Shown: positions 43,607-52,302, numbered from the stretch's first letter. The stretch is DNA of 64,000 bases from Nocardia vaccinii NBRC 15922 (GCF_001613305.1 NZ_BDCC01000007.1:1-64000); one strand, 5' to 3'. Made by a program: numbers and translations. Notes: generated from the letters alone by a model not told the origin.

Positions 43607-46513
43607 CTATCGATGTTCGATCACCGACACCGTGTTGTCATCGGAATTGATGACGTAGACGGTGTGGGTGCTCGGGTCCACCGCCACCCCTTTCGGGTAC
43701 TTGCCGACCGGCACGGTGGCGGTGACGGTGCGCGTGGAGCCGTCGATCGCCGACACCGTGCCGTCTGGCTCGGCGTTGGCGACGTAGACGGTGTGGGTAC
43801 TCGGGTCCACCGCCACCCCGACCGGGTACCCGCCGACCCGCACGGTGGCGGTGACGGTGCGCGTGGAGCCGTCGATCACCGACACCTTGTTGTCACCCTT
43901 AGTGGCGACGTAGACGGTGTGGGTACCCGGGTCCACCGCCACCCCCTCCGGGAGCTTGCCGACCGGCACGGTGGCGGTGACGGTGCGCGTGGAGCCGTCG
44001 ATCACCGACACCGTGCCGTCTTGCTCGTTGGCGACGTAGACGGTGTGGGTACCCGGGTCCACCACCATCCAATCCATGTGCTTGCCGACCGGCACGGTGG
44101 CGGTGACGGTGCGCGTGGAGCCGTCGATCACCGACACCGTGTTGTCACTGTCACTGTTGACGTAGACGGTCCGGGTGCTCGGGTCCACCGCCACCCCAGT
44201 CGGGTACTTGCTGACCGGCACGGTGGCGGTGATGGTGCGCGTGGAGCCGTCGATCACCGACACCGTGCCGTCTTGCTCGTTGGTCACGTAGACGGTCTGC
44301 GCGCCCGGGTCCACCGCCACCCCCCGCGGGCTCCCGCCGACGGGCACGGTGGCGCTGACAGTGTATGGACCCGCCGTCAGCGCTGTAGGCGGACCCTGAC
44401 TCGGGCCCTGTTCTCGAATGAGGAACACAGTCAGCACCACGACTCCTACCACCGCGAGTGTGCCGGCGCCCACCAGTATTGGTCTGAGTGGCAAACGCTT
44501 TCGGATTCGGCTCGCCGCGCGCTCGTGCTTTGCCTCATGAATCGCGCCGCGCTCTTTGCCGGGGTGAACGCCTGGTGCGGCTTCGGTTGTGGCGTCTTGC
44601 GGGACAGGTTCGCGTTCCGCGGTCTCGACCAGGTCGTGCTTTGCGCCCAGATCCCCCGGTCCGGCGGTTTTCTTCTGCCGCTCGTGTGCCGGCGGTGGCG
44701 ATGTGGGCGTGGCGGCTTGGTTGTCGGCTGCTGGTTTCGTCGCCGCCAGCTTGTGTTGTGATGTCGTCCGCAGTGCCGCGACGTCGCGGTAGCCCGGATG
44801 GTCGCGCTCGATCGCCGCGAACAGCTCGGCGGCCTGCTGCCAGTGTTGTTGGTCGAGGTGGTTGAGCGCTTGCGCATACCGGTCAGCGAGCTCGGCCTCG
44901 GCGATCTTGGCGTGAGAGTCGGAGACGATCCCACCCGGGTCGGGATGGTCGGGGTCGAGGCGGGCCAGCTCCTCGGCGGCAGCCACCACGGCCTTCCATC
45001 GCCGCGCCTGGTGCAGGGCGGTCATCTCGTCCACCAGTGTCTTACGTCGCCGGGCGGTGCGCGCTTGCTCCAACCGTGCAGCGACATCCGAAGAGTCCGG
45101 ATCGAGACGGGTCAGGTTCTCGAGCGCGGTCACCGCGGTGTCCCAGTCGGCGTCAGCCGTGGCGGCGTCGGCCTTGGCCAACCAGGTTTCGATGTCGCGG
45201 TGTCGGCGCGCTTCCGTTAGTCGTGTTTCGATTCGGACCTCATCCGGATAACCGGCTTGGAGGACCTCGAATCGTTGCACGGTTTCGGTCCAGCGTTGAG
45301 CGAAGAATGCGTTCAGCGCGTCGGCCCACCGTGGATCGGCCAGCAGGTCTGGGGGGCCTTCGGGCATGGGAGGCAGGAGCGGTGGGGGTTCGGGTGGGCG
45401 CCCGGTGAAATGGAACAACTGGGTGTTTTCGCCGCGCACATAAAGGACCGGGGTAACCCATTCCAGGGTTGCGCTACCCAATCCGAGAATTTCGATGCGC
45501 CCACTTCGAACCGCGTCGTCGACGCTGCGCCCGCGCGCCAAAGCCGTGTAGAAGCCGCGCGGAAAGGCCACCGCTGCGATATCACTGACATTGAACTGCA
45601 TGGCAGCCACCGCGCTGATGCCCCGATGGACGAGCGTGGCCGCTGTGCCGGAGAACAAGTCGTGGCTGCCGCCCTGGCCGGAAGCGCACGAGTTCAGCAC
45701 CACCAATCGAGGGGTCGGATCAGCCTCGCCGAGCAGGTCGGCCAGCGAGGTGGCATCGACCCAGTCCGCGCGCCGGTCCTCTCGAACCAGCGCGATCTGC
45801 CCCTCCCCCCGCTCGGGGTCATAGGCGCCGTGTCCGATGAAGTGCAGCACATGCCACTCGCCCTGCAATAGACGTTCGTGCACGCTCGACCACGAGGCGT
45901 CGGTCAGCCAATGCACCTGAACCTGCCCGGCAGCAGTCGGGCCCCTCAATGCCTGGTCCAGCCGCTGCTTCTCGGCATCGGCATTCAACTCCGGCAAGCC
46001 CCTCGGCGAGGCCACGATGCCCAGTATTCGCAATGGCGGGTGCACCGGCAGGGCCTCAGGGGTGTCAGGAGCATCGATGTGGCGAACCAGCGGTTCGGTG
46101 CGACAGATGTACGCCTGAAGGTCATCGTCATAGAGCGCCTCCCACGGCATCACCGCCAACTCCGGGGCGGTGATCCGCAGCACGACTCGAAGTTTCTTGC
46201 CACGCTCATGTGCCACCGCCAGGCTGGCGTGGTACGTGGCGCCTATCGGACCGCTGAACAGGGCTCGAAACAACTCCGACCCGATCTCGCGCAGCGGCTT
46301 CTCCAGTTCTGGAACCCCCGGGCCCCGCGCCCGCGCGGCAGAGGCCAACACCGTGGTCTCCAAGCTGTGGGACCGGTCCAGCAGCGCATCGATGTCCAAT
46401 TCGAATGTCGAATTCGGCTCGCCCCCGCTGGCCGCACGCAGGACCTTCGCAGCATATTCCCCCTGACGAGATCCCGGGCGTAGCTCGAGTTCGATCTCCG
46501 CGTCGACCACCAC
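43607..46513 (-). CDS. Transmembrane CHAT protease with TPR and YVTN beta-propeller
   Basis: This 968-residue protein has four parts. Residues 1-370 form a CHAT (caspase-like) module with PWEALYD (123-129), catalytic His228 (HFIGHGAYD) and catalytic Cys276 (LNSCASG). Residues ~395-590 hold TPR-like helical repeats. Residues ~592-676 are a charged Pro/Ala linker. A single transmembrane helix (~677-700), preceded by RIRKRLPLR, implies cytoplasmic N-terminus and outside C-terminus. Residues ~718-968 are six 42-residue YVTN propeller repeats. The likely model is an envelope sensor that activates a cytoplasmic protease. The start is GTG 46513 or GTG 46510, with GAGGAGG just upstream. Confidence 0.9.
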   Translation of the reverse strand: MVVDAEIELELRPGSRQGEYAAKVLRAASGGEPNSTFELDIDALLDRSHSLETTVLASAARARGPGVPELEKPLREIGSELFRALFSGPIGATYHASLAVAHERGKKLRVVLRITAPELAVMPWEALYDDDLQAYICRTEPLVRHIDAPDTPEALPVHPPLRILGIVASPRGLPELNADAEKQRLDQALRGPTAAGQVQVHWLTDASWSSVHERLLQGEWHVLHFIGHGAYDPERGEGQIALVREDRRADWVDATSLADLLGEADPTPRLVVLNSCASGQGGSHDLFSGTAATLVHRGISAVAAMQFNVSDIAAVAFPRGFYTALARGRSVDDAVRSGRIEILGLGSATLEWVTPVLYVRGENTQLFHFTGRPPEPPPLLPPMPEGPPDLLADPRWADALNAFFAQRWTETVQRFEVLQAGYPDEVRIETRLTEARRHRDIETWLAKADAATADADWDTAVTALENLTRLDPDSSDVAARLEQARTARRRKTLVDEMTALHQARRWKAVVAAAEELARLDPDHPDPGGIVSDSHAKIAEAELADRYAQALNHLDQQHWQQAAELFAAIERDHPGYRDVAALRTTSQHKLAATKPAADNQAATPTSPPPAHERQKKTAGPGDLGAKHDLVETAEREPVPQDATTEAAPGVHPGKERGAIHEAKHERAASRIRKRLPLRPILVGAGTLAVVGVVVLTVFLIREQGPSQGPPTALTAGPYTVSATVPVGGSPRGVAVDPGAQTVYVTNEQDGTVSVIDGSTRTITATVPVSKYPTGVAVDPSTRTVYVNSDSDNTVSVIDGSTRTVTATVPVGKHMDWMVVDPGTHTVYVANEQDGTVSVIDGSTRTVTATVPVGKLPEGVAVDPGTHTVYVATKGDNKVSVIDGSTRTVTATVRVGGYPVGVAVDPSTHTVYVANAEPDGTVSAIDGSTRTVTATVPVGKYPKGVAVDPSTHTVYVINSDDNTVSVIEHR
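43610..44362 (-). repeat. Six tandem 126-nt repeats encoding propeller blades
   Basis: Each unit encodes about 42 residues of the form TVTATVPVGK-x3-GVAVDP-x4-TVYVAN-x4-TVSVIDGSTR. Stretches of DNA are near-identical between units, favouring recombination in steps of whole blades. Confidence 0.85.
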
Positions 46514-47083
46514 GCCTCCTCACGCTCAGATCGGAACCGCCTCCACCGCTTCCCTCATCTGTCACGCATCGATTCGACGTTCGTACTTCCAGCCGGAACG
46601 GGCTTGCCCACGCCTTGTGCATCTTAAGCGGTTCGCGCTGATGCCGTACGAAATCCCACCGCGTCACTTTTCGGTATCCAAAGGCAGGGACAAGCGACGA
46701 TCGGCCGCGGTTTTGCTTGGTCGCTAATCCGATCTACCGGAGACCTCGCCCATATGACAACGCGCCCAACATGTTCCACCGAAAGCGCAAGAGGGGCGGC
46801 CGTGGTGCCACCCCCGACCATCACTTCGATACGGGCCCCTGAGGCGATCGATTCTCGGGTCGGTGCGGGTGTCGTGGTCGCCGTGGCCGAGAAGTGCAGT
46901 ATCTGCCACGTGTTGGGTGGTAGCAGTGTCTCGTGCACGCCCTCCCAGCCTCCCAGCTGGTCTGCGTCAACCATTCCAGCTCGAAGCCTAGAAAAATCCG
47001 TGCAGTATTTCCGGGTCGGCAGCATCGGAATACATTTCATTGAGAGGGCAATACCGATTCCTTCGACAACAGGGAGCGATGTG
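46514..47083. other. Divergent gap with a possible CHAT-like remnant
   Basis: This 570-bp region lies between the CHAT gene and the intact small gene. On the minus strand around 46850-46960 a frame reads WEGVHETLLPPNTWQILHFSATA, resembling the CHAT protein's WSSVHERLLQGEWHVLHFIGHG but without the catalytic histidine. The frame (46624-47106) overlaps the small gene's promoter and lacks other CHAT motifs, so it may be a pseudogene fragment. Confidence 0.35.
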
Positions 47084-47461
47084 GTGGAGACAGTATCCTT
47101 TCCCACGGCTCGTGGAGGCGAGGTCTTGGTGCGGGTCGCCGCTGTCGAGCCGACCTACGGCGATGTCGTAACTCGGGGTGGGCGAGCCGAACAAACCGTC
47201 ACCGAGGCCGGGCAGACCTTCGAATCGGCGCTGGGAACGATCCGCGACGTAGCCGAGGCCGTCCTTCACCAGCTGGCCAGGCTGGCTGTCCCACCCGAGG
47301 AGGTGCGAGTCGAATTCGGTTTGGAACTGAACGCCAAGGCTGCAGCCGTGGTGGCCTCGGCCTCAGCGACGGCACAGCTGCATGTCGCGCTGTCATGGAA
47401 CCCGCCACGTCACCGAACCGACCAACCGCCTCAGTCAGAAACCACGTCTCGATCCATATAG
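47084..47461 (+). CDS. CU044_2847-like (trypsin-co-occurring) protein
   Basis: The 125-residue protein has VETVSFPTARGGEVLVRV at the start and the core FESALGTIRDVAEAVLHQLARL, PPEEVRVEFGLELNAKAAAVVASASATAQLHVALSW, typical of this small domain family that accompanies trypsin-like or CHAT peptidases. A short polar tail follows. GTG 47084 (or 47081) is preceded by AGGGAG. It is divergent from the CHAT gene, with 570 bp between starts. The role is probably adaptor, substrate or inhibitor of the peptidase; that is inference. Confidence 0.8.
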   Translation: METVSFPTARGGEVLVRVAAVEPTYGDVVTRGGRAEQTVTEAGQTFESALGTIRDVAEAVLHQLARLAVPPEEVRVEFGLELNAKAAAVVASASATAQLHVALSWNPPRHRTDQPPQSETTSRSI

Positions 47462-48155
47462 TCGCGCGGGTTTCGGGGCGTGGGTGCGGCGAGTGCGGGT
47501 GGTGGCACAGGTAATCCCGCCTGCCTGTCGGGGGTAAGCGTAGGCATTCCGGGTGTAAAATTGTGCGCTCGATTAATTCTATCAAGGCGTGTTCGACTCA
47601 CAGGCGCAGCCGAATTATTGGTACAAGCAGCATCGGTGCAGCCAAATTTATCTCAGCAGTCAATGGATCGCTGAGATTCGCTTCAAAGGGGGAGGCATGA
47701 ATCGGACCGGCTTCTGCGTTGTTGGACTTGTGGGCGGGTCGACGGTGAGCCTGGTCGGACGGGAGACTGGACCGAGGACCGGCACGGGATAACCGGCACA
47801 CGGTAAATTTGGGCGCGTGTCGAGTTCGCGATTCTGGGTTGTAGAGAGTGATTTGTCGAGTAGGCGACCGGCACCGGGGAAGGATTTCATGGAGGCGAGT
47901 TGGTGCGACCGGCCGGCTGTTATGGACGGCATCAGCGGGTCGGTCCGTTCAGCATTGATTCCGATCCGTCGGCGCGCTGAATTGAATACGCTGCGGCGGC
48001 AAGGGCATCGGCAATTGCTGTTTCGATTGTGGACCCGATATTTTCGAGGCTATGAGATGTGCGGCGGTGCCTCAGTTCGATTCGGTAACAACACGTCGAC
48101 CCAGTCATAGAACAGGTGCGCACCGGCCACCGGTGGTGAGGGCTGCACAACTACG
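47462..48155. other. Island intergenic region, nothing recognised
   Basis: This ~700-bp stretch shows no supported gene. Short frames lack start signals. AT-rich patches (for example 47555-47600 and 47640-47700) contrast with the chromosome. The segment probably represents eroded sequence upstream of the integrase remnant. Confidence 0.3.
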
Positions 48156-48841
48156 GTGGCCGAGGATGCTCGGAGCACAGACAAGGTGTGGCGAGCGGTT
48201 TCCAGCGGCAGTTCGTACGTCATCAAGACCGCGTCTGCCGAGACGAGTTCCTGTTGGGTGCGGTCGATATCTGTTGGTGTGATTGCTATTTCATCGGGGA
48301 TGCGTCACAGGAATGTGGTTTCGCCCGAAGCGCCGACGAAGCAAAGGCACAGTGGGTATTCGCGGAAGGGCATCGTGGAGACCGACACGAAGAACCACAC
48401 CACCCGCGAGGTGCCGGTCCCAGAATTCCTGGCGGCTGAACTGGCCTGGAAGGCCGACAATCTCGCACCGAGAGTGCTGGTTTTTCCCAACCGTGCCGGT
48501 GAATATCTGACCTCGAGCGAGTTTCGGTGGGCGTTCGATCAAGCAGTCAAGGCAACCGGGTGCATGGCGTGATTCCGCATGGATTGCGCCATACCGCGGC
48601 GTCGCTCGCGATCCGCGCCGGCAAAAGAAGGTCGTTCAGAAGATGCTCGGGCACAAGACGGCCACGCTGACGCTCGATCTGTATGGCCACCTGTATCCGG
48701 ATGATCTCGGCCGGTATGCAGGCGGGTGCCGTGGCTGCTGCGGGCCAATTGCGGGCTGTACCCGAAGAACCCGACGCCGAAGACGATGAAAATAGCTCTC
48801 CACCTGCGGTGGGTGTGGGATTTGAACCCACGGTGGCGTGA
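48156..48841 (+). pseudogene. Decayed tyrosine integrase
   Basis: Recognisable integrase blocks are spread over three frames. TKNHTTREVPVPEFLAAELA and VFPNRAGEYLTSSEFRWAF are in the first frame, which stops at 48570. IPHGLRHTAASLAIRAG comes next in another frame. KVVQKMLGHKTATLTLDLYGHLYPDD follows after a further shift near 48627. The end, AAAGQLRAVPEEPDAEDDENSSPPAVGVGF then EPTVA and stop, is in a third frame that runs into the tRNA copy. The N-terminal DNA-binding domain and first catalytic Arg are missing or scrambled. Residual HxxR, GH and Tyr motifs identify the family. Confidence 0.85.
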
Positions 48842-48859
48842 ACCACGACGGTTTTCAAG
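48802..48859. repeat. Right attachment repeat within tRNA-Ser
   Basis: This is the partner of 39828-39885, identical over 58 bases. It covers the 3' half of the intact tRNA-Ser(UGA) and also encodes the last residues of the integrase. Confidence 0.92.
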
Positions 48860-48891
48860 ACCGTTCCCTTAGGCCGCTCGGGCAACCCACC
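48807..48891 (-). tRNA. tRNA-Ser(UGA)
   Basis: The acceptor stem GGTGGGT pairs with ACCCACC. The D-arm TGCCCGAGCGGCC, anticodon arm ACGGT-CT-TGA-AA-ACCGT (anticodon UGA), long variable arm and T-arm GTGGGTTCAAATCCCAC are all present. CCA is not encoded. It is the integration site of the island. A GCCTCGC/GCGAGGC hairpin (48894-48913) lies just upstream. Confidence 0.95.
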
Positions 48892-49018
48892 TCGCCTCGC
48901 GTAGGAGCGAGGCTGTTTCAGAGTAGCGGCGGGAGGGGTGGGTTGCCGAATCGGCGGTTCGAGGTGGTTCGGGGTGTCGGTGTCGCCTCACAGGAACGAT
49001 TCAGGGGACTCTGGCAGT

Positions 49019-50083
49019 ATGTCGGCCATGAGGCGCCGTTGGACCCGGCGTCGGGTTGCCGGCGCTCTCGCGTGTGTCGCACTGGTGATCGGTGCGGCCA
49101 CGGGGACAACGCCGACCGCACTCGCTGGTCCGCCAGTGAATACCGGGTCTTCGGACGGTCCCGAACCGCAGGCTCCGGTGGATGATCCGCGCCCGTTCGC
49201 GGCCTCGATCGACCACATTCAGAAGATCACCGATAACCGGTTGAAGGTGTTCGTGCGGTCGCCCGCGATGGGGCGAACCGTGCCGGTGGAGCTATTGCTG
49301 CCGAAGGGCCACAGCGGCCCGCGCCCGACGCTGTACATGCTCGACGGGCGCAGTGCGAGCAACGAAGTGAACAACTGGACCAAATACGGCGGTGCGGTGC
49401 AGTTCTTCGCCGACAAGAACGTCAACGTGGTGCTCACGCTCGGCGGCCCCGCCAGTTACTACACCGATTGGCAGCACTCGGACCCGGTGCTGGGCACCAA
49501 TAAGTGGGAGACCTTCCTCACCCGCGAGCTACCTCCGCTGATCGACGCGAAGTTCGACGGCAACGGTCGCAAGGCCCTCGAAGGCGTGTCGATGGGCGCG
49601 GAGGCGGCGATGATGCTGGCGATGCGGCATCCGGGTGCGTATCGCGCGGTCGCGGCGCACAGCGGCTGCTACGCCATGGGTTCGGACGTCGGCCAGGCGC
49701 AGGCGCGCGCGATCGTCAGCACCTACAAGGGGAACCCGGACAACATGTTCGGTGAGCAGACCAACCCCGCCTGGCTCGCGCACGACGTGATGACGCACGC
49801 CGATCAGCTGCGCGGCACGGCCCTGTTCCTGTCCGCGGGTAACGGTATGCCCGGCACGTTCGACGGTCCGAGCAATCCCGATTCCCGCACCTCGGTCATC
49901 TTCGGCGGCCCGCTCGAGGCGGGCGCGTACGCCTGCACGATGGCGCTGGCCGACCGCCTCGACCGCATGCAGATCCCCGCGGAGGTCGATCTGCGCAACG
50001 TCGGCACACATTCCTGGCCGTACTGGGCCGCCGAGCTGCCGCGGGCATGGCCGACGCTGGCCGGTGCGTTAGGCATCCGCTGA
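49019..50083 (+). CDS. Secreted esterase of the antigen 85 (mycolyltransferase) family
   Basis: The 354-residue protein has a twin-basic N-terminus (MRRRWTRRR) and hydrophobic signal segment ending near TALAGPP. The alpha/beta domain has VPVELLLPKG, YMLDGR, NNWTKYGG, the nucleophile motif GVSMGAEAAM (Ser191), and a late HSWPYWAAELPRAWP with the catalytic His. These are family signatures of corynomycolyl/mycolyltransferases that esterify trehalose or arabinogalactan outside the cell. It lacks a clear fibronectin-binding region. ATG 49019 follows AGGGGAC; ATG 49028 is possible. Confidence 0.88.
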   Translation: MSAMRRRWTRRRVAGALACVALVIGAATGTTPTALAGPPVNTGSSDGPEPQAPVDDPRPFAASIDHIQKITDNRLKVFVRSPAMGRTVPVELLLPKGHSGPRPTLYMLDGRSASNEVNNWTKYGGAVQFFADKNVNVVLTLGGPASYYTDWQHSDPVLGTNKWETFLTRELPPLIDAKFDGNGRKALEGVSMGAEAAMMLAMRHPGAYRAVAAHSGCYAMGSDVGQAQARAIVSTYKGNPDNMFGEQTNPAWLAHDVMTHADQLRGTALFLSAGNGMPGTFDGPSNPDSRTSVIFGGPLEAGAYACTMALADRLDRMQIPAEVDLRNVGTHSWPYWAAELPRAWPTLAGALGIR

Positions 50084-50098
50084 GTCGGCCCTACCGCG

Positions 50099-51178
50099 TC
50101 ACCCCAGGAAACGCCCGGAGATCTCCGGATCGGTCGCGAACGCGAGGAACTTGTCGTTCTCGTGCGGATCACCCGCGGTCACCCGCACACCGTCCACGCC
50201 GTAGGGCCGCACCAGCACCCCGGCCGCCGCGCTCGCCTCGCCGAATTCCGCACTGCGCGAACCCAATGCGAGCCAGACGAAGTTGGCCTCGCTCGGGACC
50301 ACCGGATATCCGGCGGCCAGCAGCGCCGCGCGCATCCGATCACGTTCGGCGACAGTGTGTTCGGTGCGATCGAGCAGTTCGTCGCGGGCCTCGAGGGAGG
50401 CCATCGCCGCCGCCTGGGCGAGACGGTTCACGCTGAACGGGATGTGCACCTTGAGCAGTGCGGTGATCACCTCGGGATCGCCGACCGCGTAGCCGACGCG
50501 CAGTCCGGCCAGCCCGTAGGCTTTCGAAAAGGTCCGCAGCACAAGAACGTTCGGGCGGTCGCGGCCGATCTCGACACCGTTCGGATGATCGTCGGCGGGC
50601 AGCCGCAGATATTCGTGGTAGGCCTCGTCCAGGACCACCAGAATGCGCTCGGGCACCTTGTCGAGGAACCGGATCAGCTCGGCGCGGCCCACAGCCGTGC
50701 CCGTCGGATTGTTCGGATTGCAGACGAAGATCAGGCGCGTGCGCTCGGTGATCGCGGCGGCCATCGCGTCGAGGTCGTGTACCAGGCCATCGGTCAGCGG
50801 CACCTGCACGGACGTCGCGTTACCCACCTGCGTGACGATCGGATACGCCTCGAACGACCGCCACGCGAACAGCACCTCGTCGGTGGGCGAATCGCAGGTG
50901 ATCTGGACCAGCTCCTGGCACAGCGCGACACTGCCGCACCCCACCGCGACCCGCTCGACCTCGATGCCGTGGAACGCCGCGATGGCTGCGCGAAGTTCGC
51001 CGGACTGGTTGTCCGGATACCGGTTGGCCTGTTCGGCGGCCTCGGCGATGGCCTTGGCGACGGTCGGCAACGGTCCGAGGGTGGTCTCGTTGCTGGCCAG
51101 TTTCACCGCGCCGGGGTGGCTGCGGCCGGGGGAGTAGGCCGGGATGGACTCGAGGTCCGGACGAATACGAGCGGTCAC
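50099..51178 (-). CDS. pat: Aromatic/histidinol-phosphate aminotransferase (HisC2/Pat)
   Basis: The 359-residue PLP enzyme has LASNETTLGPLP, NRYPDNQ, FVCNPNNPTGT, DEAYHEY, and the PLP lysine motif TFSKAYGLAGLRVGYA, then VRVTAGDPHEN. It matches the short HisC-like Pat group (Rv3772) that transaminates phenylpyruvate and related aromatic keto acids; histidinol-phosphate activity cannot be excluded. GTG 51178 is used; a GGAGG is almost adjacent to it, so the real start could differ by a few codons. Confidence 0.88.
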   Translation of the reverse strand: MTARIRPDLESIPAYSPGRSHPGAVKLASNETTLGPLPTVAKAIAEAAEQANRYPDNQSGELRAAIAAFHGIEVERVAVGCGSVALCQELVQITCDSPTDEVLFAWRSFEAYPIVTQVGNATSVQVPLTDGLVHDLDAMAAAITERTRLIFVCNPNNPTGTAVGRAELIRFLDKVPERILVVLDEAYHEYLRLPADDHPNGVEIGRDRPNVLVLRTFSKAYGLAGLRVGYAVGDPEVITALLKVHIPFSVNRLAQAAAMASLEARDELLDRTEHTVAERDRMRAALLAAGYPVVPSEANFVWLALGSRSAEFGEASAAAGVLVRPYGVDGVRVTAGDPHENDKFLAFATDPEISGRFLG

Positions 51179-51300
51179 CCCTCCACATTAGACGTGCGGT
51201 ACGGCAGCGATTACCCGGTGGATGCCACGGGAATTCCCCGCGCGAATATTCGATGTACGAGTTGTCCGGAATGTTACCCGGGCGAACTATTGTTGGCGTC

Positions 51301-52017
51301 ATGCCGGGCAGCTATCACGACAACGCGCCCCTGCGCGCCGGCAACCCCGGCCAAGCGCAGGACGGACAGGCCACCACAATCGCGCGAGTACCCATTCGGG
51401 TGATCGAACCGGAGCGCCGTGCGCGCGGCGGAATCGTCCTGCTGCACGAGTCGCGAGAATTCGCCGAAACATTGCTGGAACTGATGACGGCGCTATCGGT
51501 CGAGGGGTGGATCGTTGTGGCGCCCAATCTGTTCCATCGCGAGGCCGACGGCGACCAGATTTTCGGCGAGGAGTTGTTCGCCGATTTCGACGCCTGTTTC
51601 GACTGGCTCCTCGAGCGCGGCGTCTTCCCGGATCTGACCGGGGTTCTCGGATTCGACAGCGCCGGAACCGCCGCGTTTCTCGTCGCCACGAATCGCCGGA
51701 TCGGCGCGGCGGTCAGTGTCGCCGCGCCCGGTATCGACGAGCCGCTGACCGACCGCGCCGACGCGCTGGTTCGGGCCGCCGCCCAACTGCAGGCCCCGTG
51801 GCTGGGTCTGTACGGCGCGGACGATCCGGCCATTCCCGCCGAACAGGTCGAACGCCTTCGAGATGCCGCCGCATTCGCCGCGGTGGCGACCCTGGTCGTC
51901 AGCTATCCGGGCCTGGGGCACCGCCCCGATCGCCTCGCCTCCGACTCCTCCGACGCGGACGAACTGGTCTCCGCGCACACCAGAATCTTCGACTGGTTCG
52001 ATTCTCACCTACGTTGA
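51301..52017 (+). CDS. Dienelactone hydrolase-like protein
   Basis: The 238-residue alpha/beta hydrolase resembles dienelactone hydrolases: RGGIVLLHESREF (oxyanion strand), VVAPNLFHREA, GVLGFDSAGTAAF at the nucleophile elbow, APWLGLYGADDPAIP with the acid, and GLGHRPDR with His. The elbow has Asp-Ser (FDSAG) where the family usually has G-x-C-x-G, so the nucleophile is unclear. The substrate is unknown. ATG 51301 lacks a ribosome-binding site and may be leaderless. It is divergent from pat. Confidence 0.78.
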   Translation: MPGSYHDNAPLRAGNPGQAQDGQATTIARVPIRVIEPERRARGGIVLLHESREFAETLLELMTALSVEGWIVVAPNLFHREADGDQIFGEELFADFDACFDWLLERGVFPDLTGVLGFDSAGTAAFLVATNRRIGAAVSVAAPGIDEPLTDRADALVRAAAQLQAPWLGLYGADDPAIPAEQVERLRDAAAFAAVATLVVSYPGLGHRPDRLASDSSDADELVSAHTRIFDWFDSHLR

Positions 52018-52103
52018 CCAGCCGTTTTGCGTCCTGAGCTGTAGCTCTGTACTCTTTCGTCTCGGCGGTTCGAAAGGACCGGGCCCTCGAAGAGAAGGCT
52101 CCA

Positions 52104-52193
52104 GGAGGCGTGCCAGAGCGGCCGAATGGGACTCACTGCTAATGAGTTGTCCCTTCACGGGGACCGGAGGTTCAAATCCTCTCGCCTCCGCCA
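52104..52193 (+). tRNA. tRNA-Ser(GCU)
   Basis: The acceptor GGAGGCG pairs with CGCCTCC. The anticodon arm is ACTCA-CT-GCT-AA-TGAGT, with a long variable arm and T-arm GGAGGTTCAAATCCTC. CCA is encoded (52191-52193). Confidence 0.95.
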
Positions 52194-52229
52194 CCGTCCG
52201 GTCCGCCGGGCACACAACTGGATAGACCT

Positions 52230-52302
52230 GCGCCCGTAGCTCAACGGATAGAGCATCTGACTACGGATCAGAAGGTTAGGGGTTCGAATCCCTTCGGGCG
52301 CG
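52230..52302 (+). tRNA. tRNA-Arg(ACG)
   Basis: The acceptor GCGCCCG pairs with CGGGCGC. The D-arm is TAGCTCAACGGATAGAGCA, the anticodon loop has ACG (CTGAC-TACGGA-TCAG context), and the T-arm is AGGGGTTCGAATCCCTT. A T-tract follows. An integrase gene begins 70 bp beyond, convergent, so this is the likely integration site of the second element. Confidence 0.94.

Larger units (their letters stand above)
39828..48859. mobile_element. Genomic island integrated in tRNA-Ser(UGA)
   Basis: A 58-bp perfect direct repeat (39828-39885 and 48802-48859) bounds about 9 kb. The right copy is the 3' half of an intact tRNA-Ser(UGA); the left copy is a duplicate lacking the tRNA 5' half. A decayed tyrosine integrase reads up to the tRNA. 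Cargo consists of a Gp37/Gp68 protein, a three-Cys-motif partner, a CHAT-protease membrane protein and two small CU044_2847-like proteins. The intergenic DNA is long and AT-richer than the flanks. The integrase is broken, so the island is probably fixed. Confidence 0.85.

Noticed and set aside
43610..44362. Regularly spaced near-identical repeats that could suggest a CRISPR array
   Set aside because: Units are 126 nt, coding and contiguous with no variable spacers; they encode protein blades. No CRISPR array was seen anywhere in the window.
43487..44761. Long plus-strand frame with repeated HRHPxRxLADRHGGGDGARGAVDHRH units
   Set aside because: It is the antisense shadow of the 126-nt propeller repeats of the CHAT protein; composition is skewed and there is no start signal.
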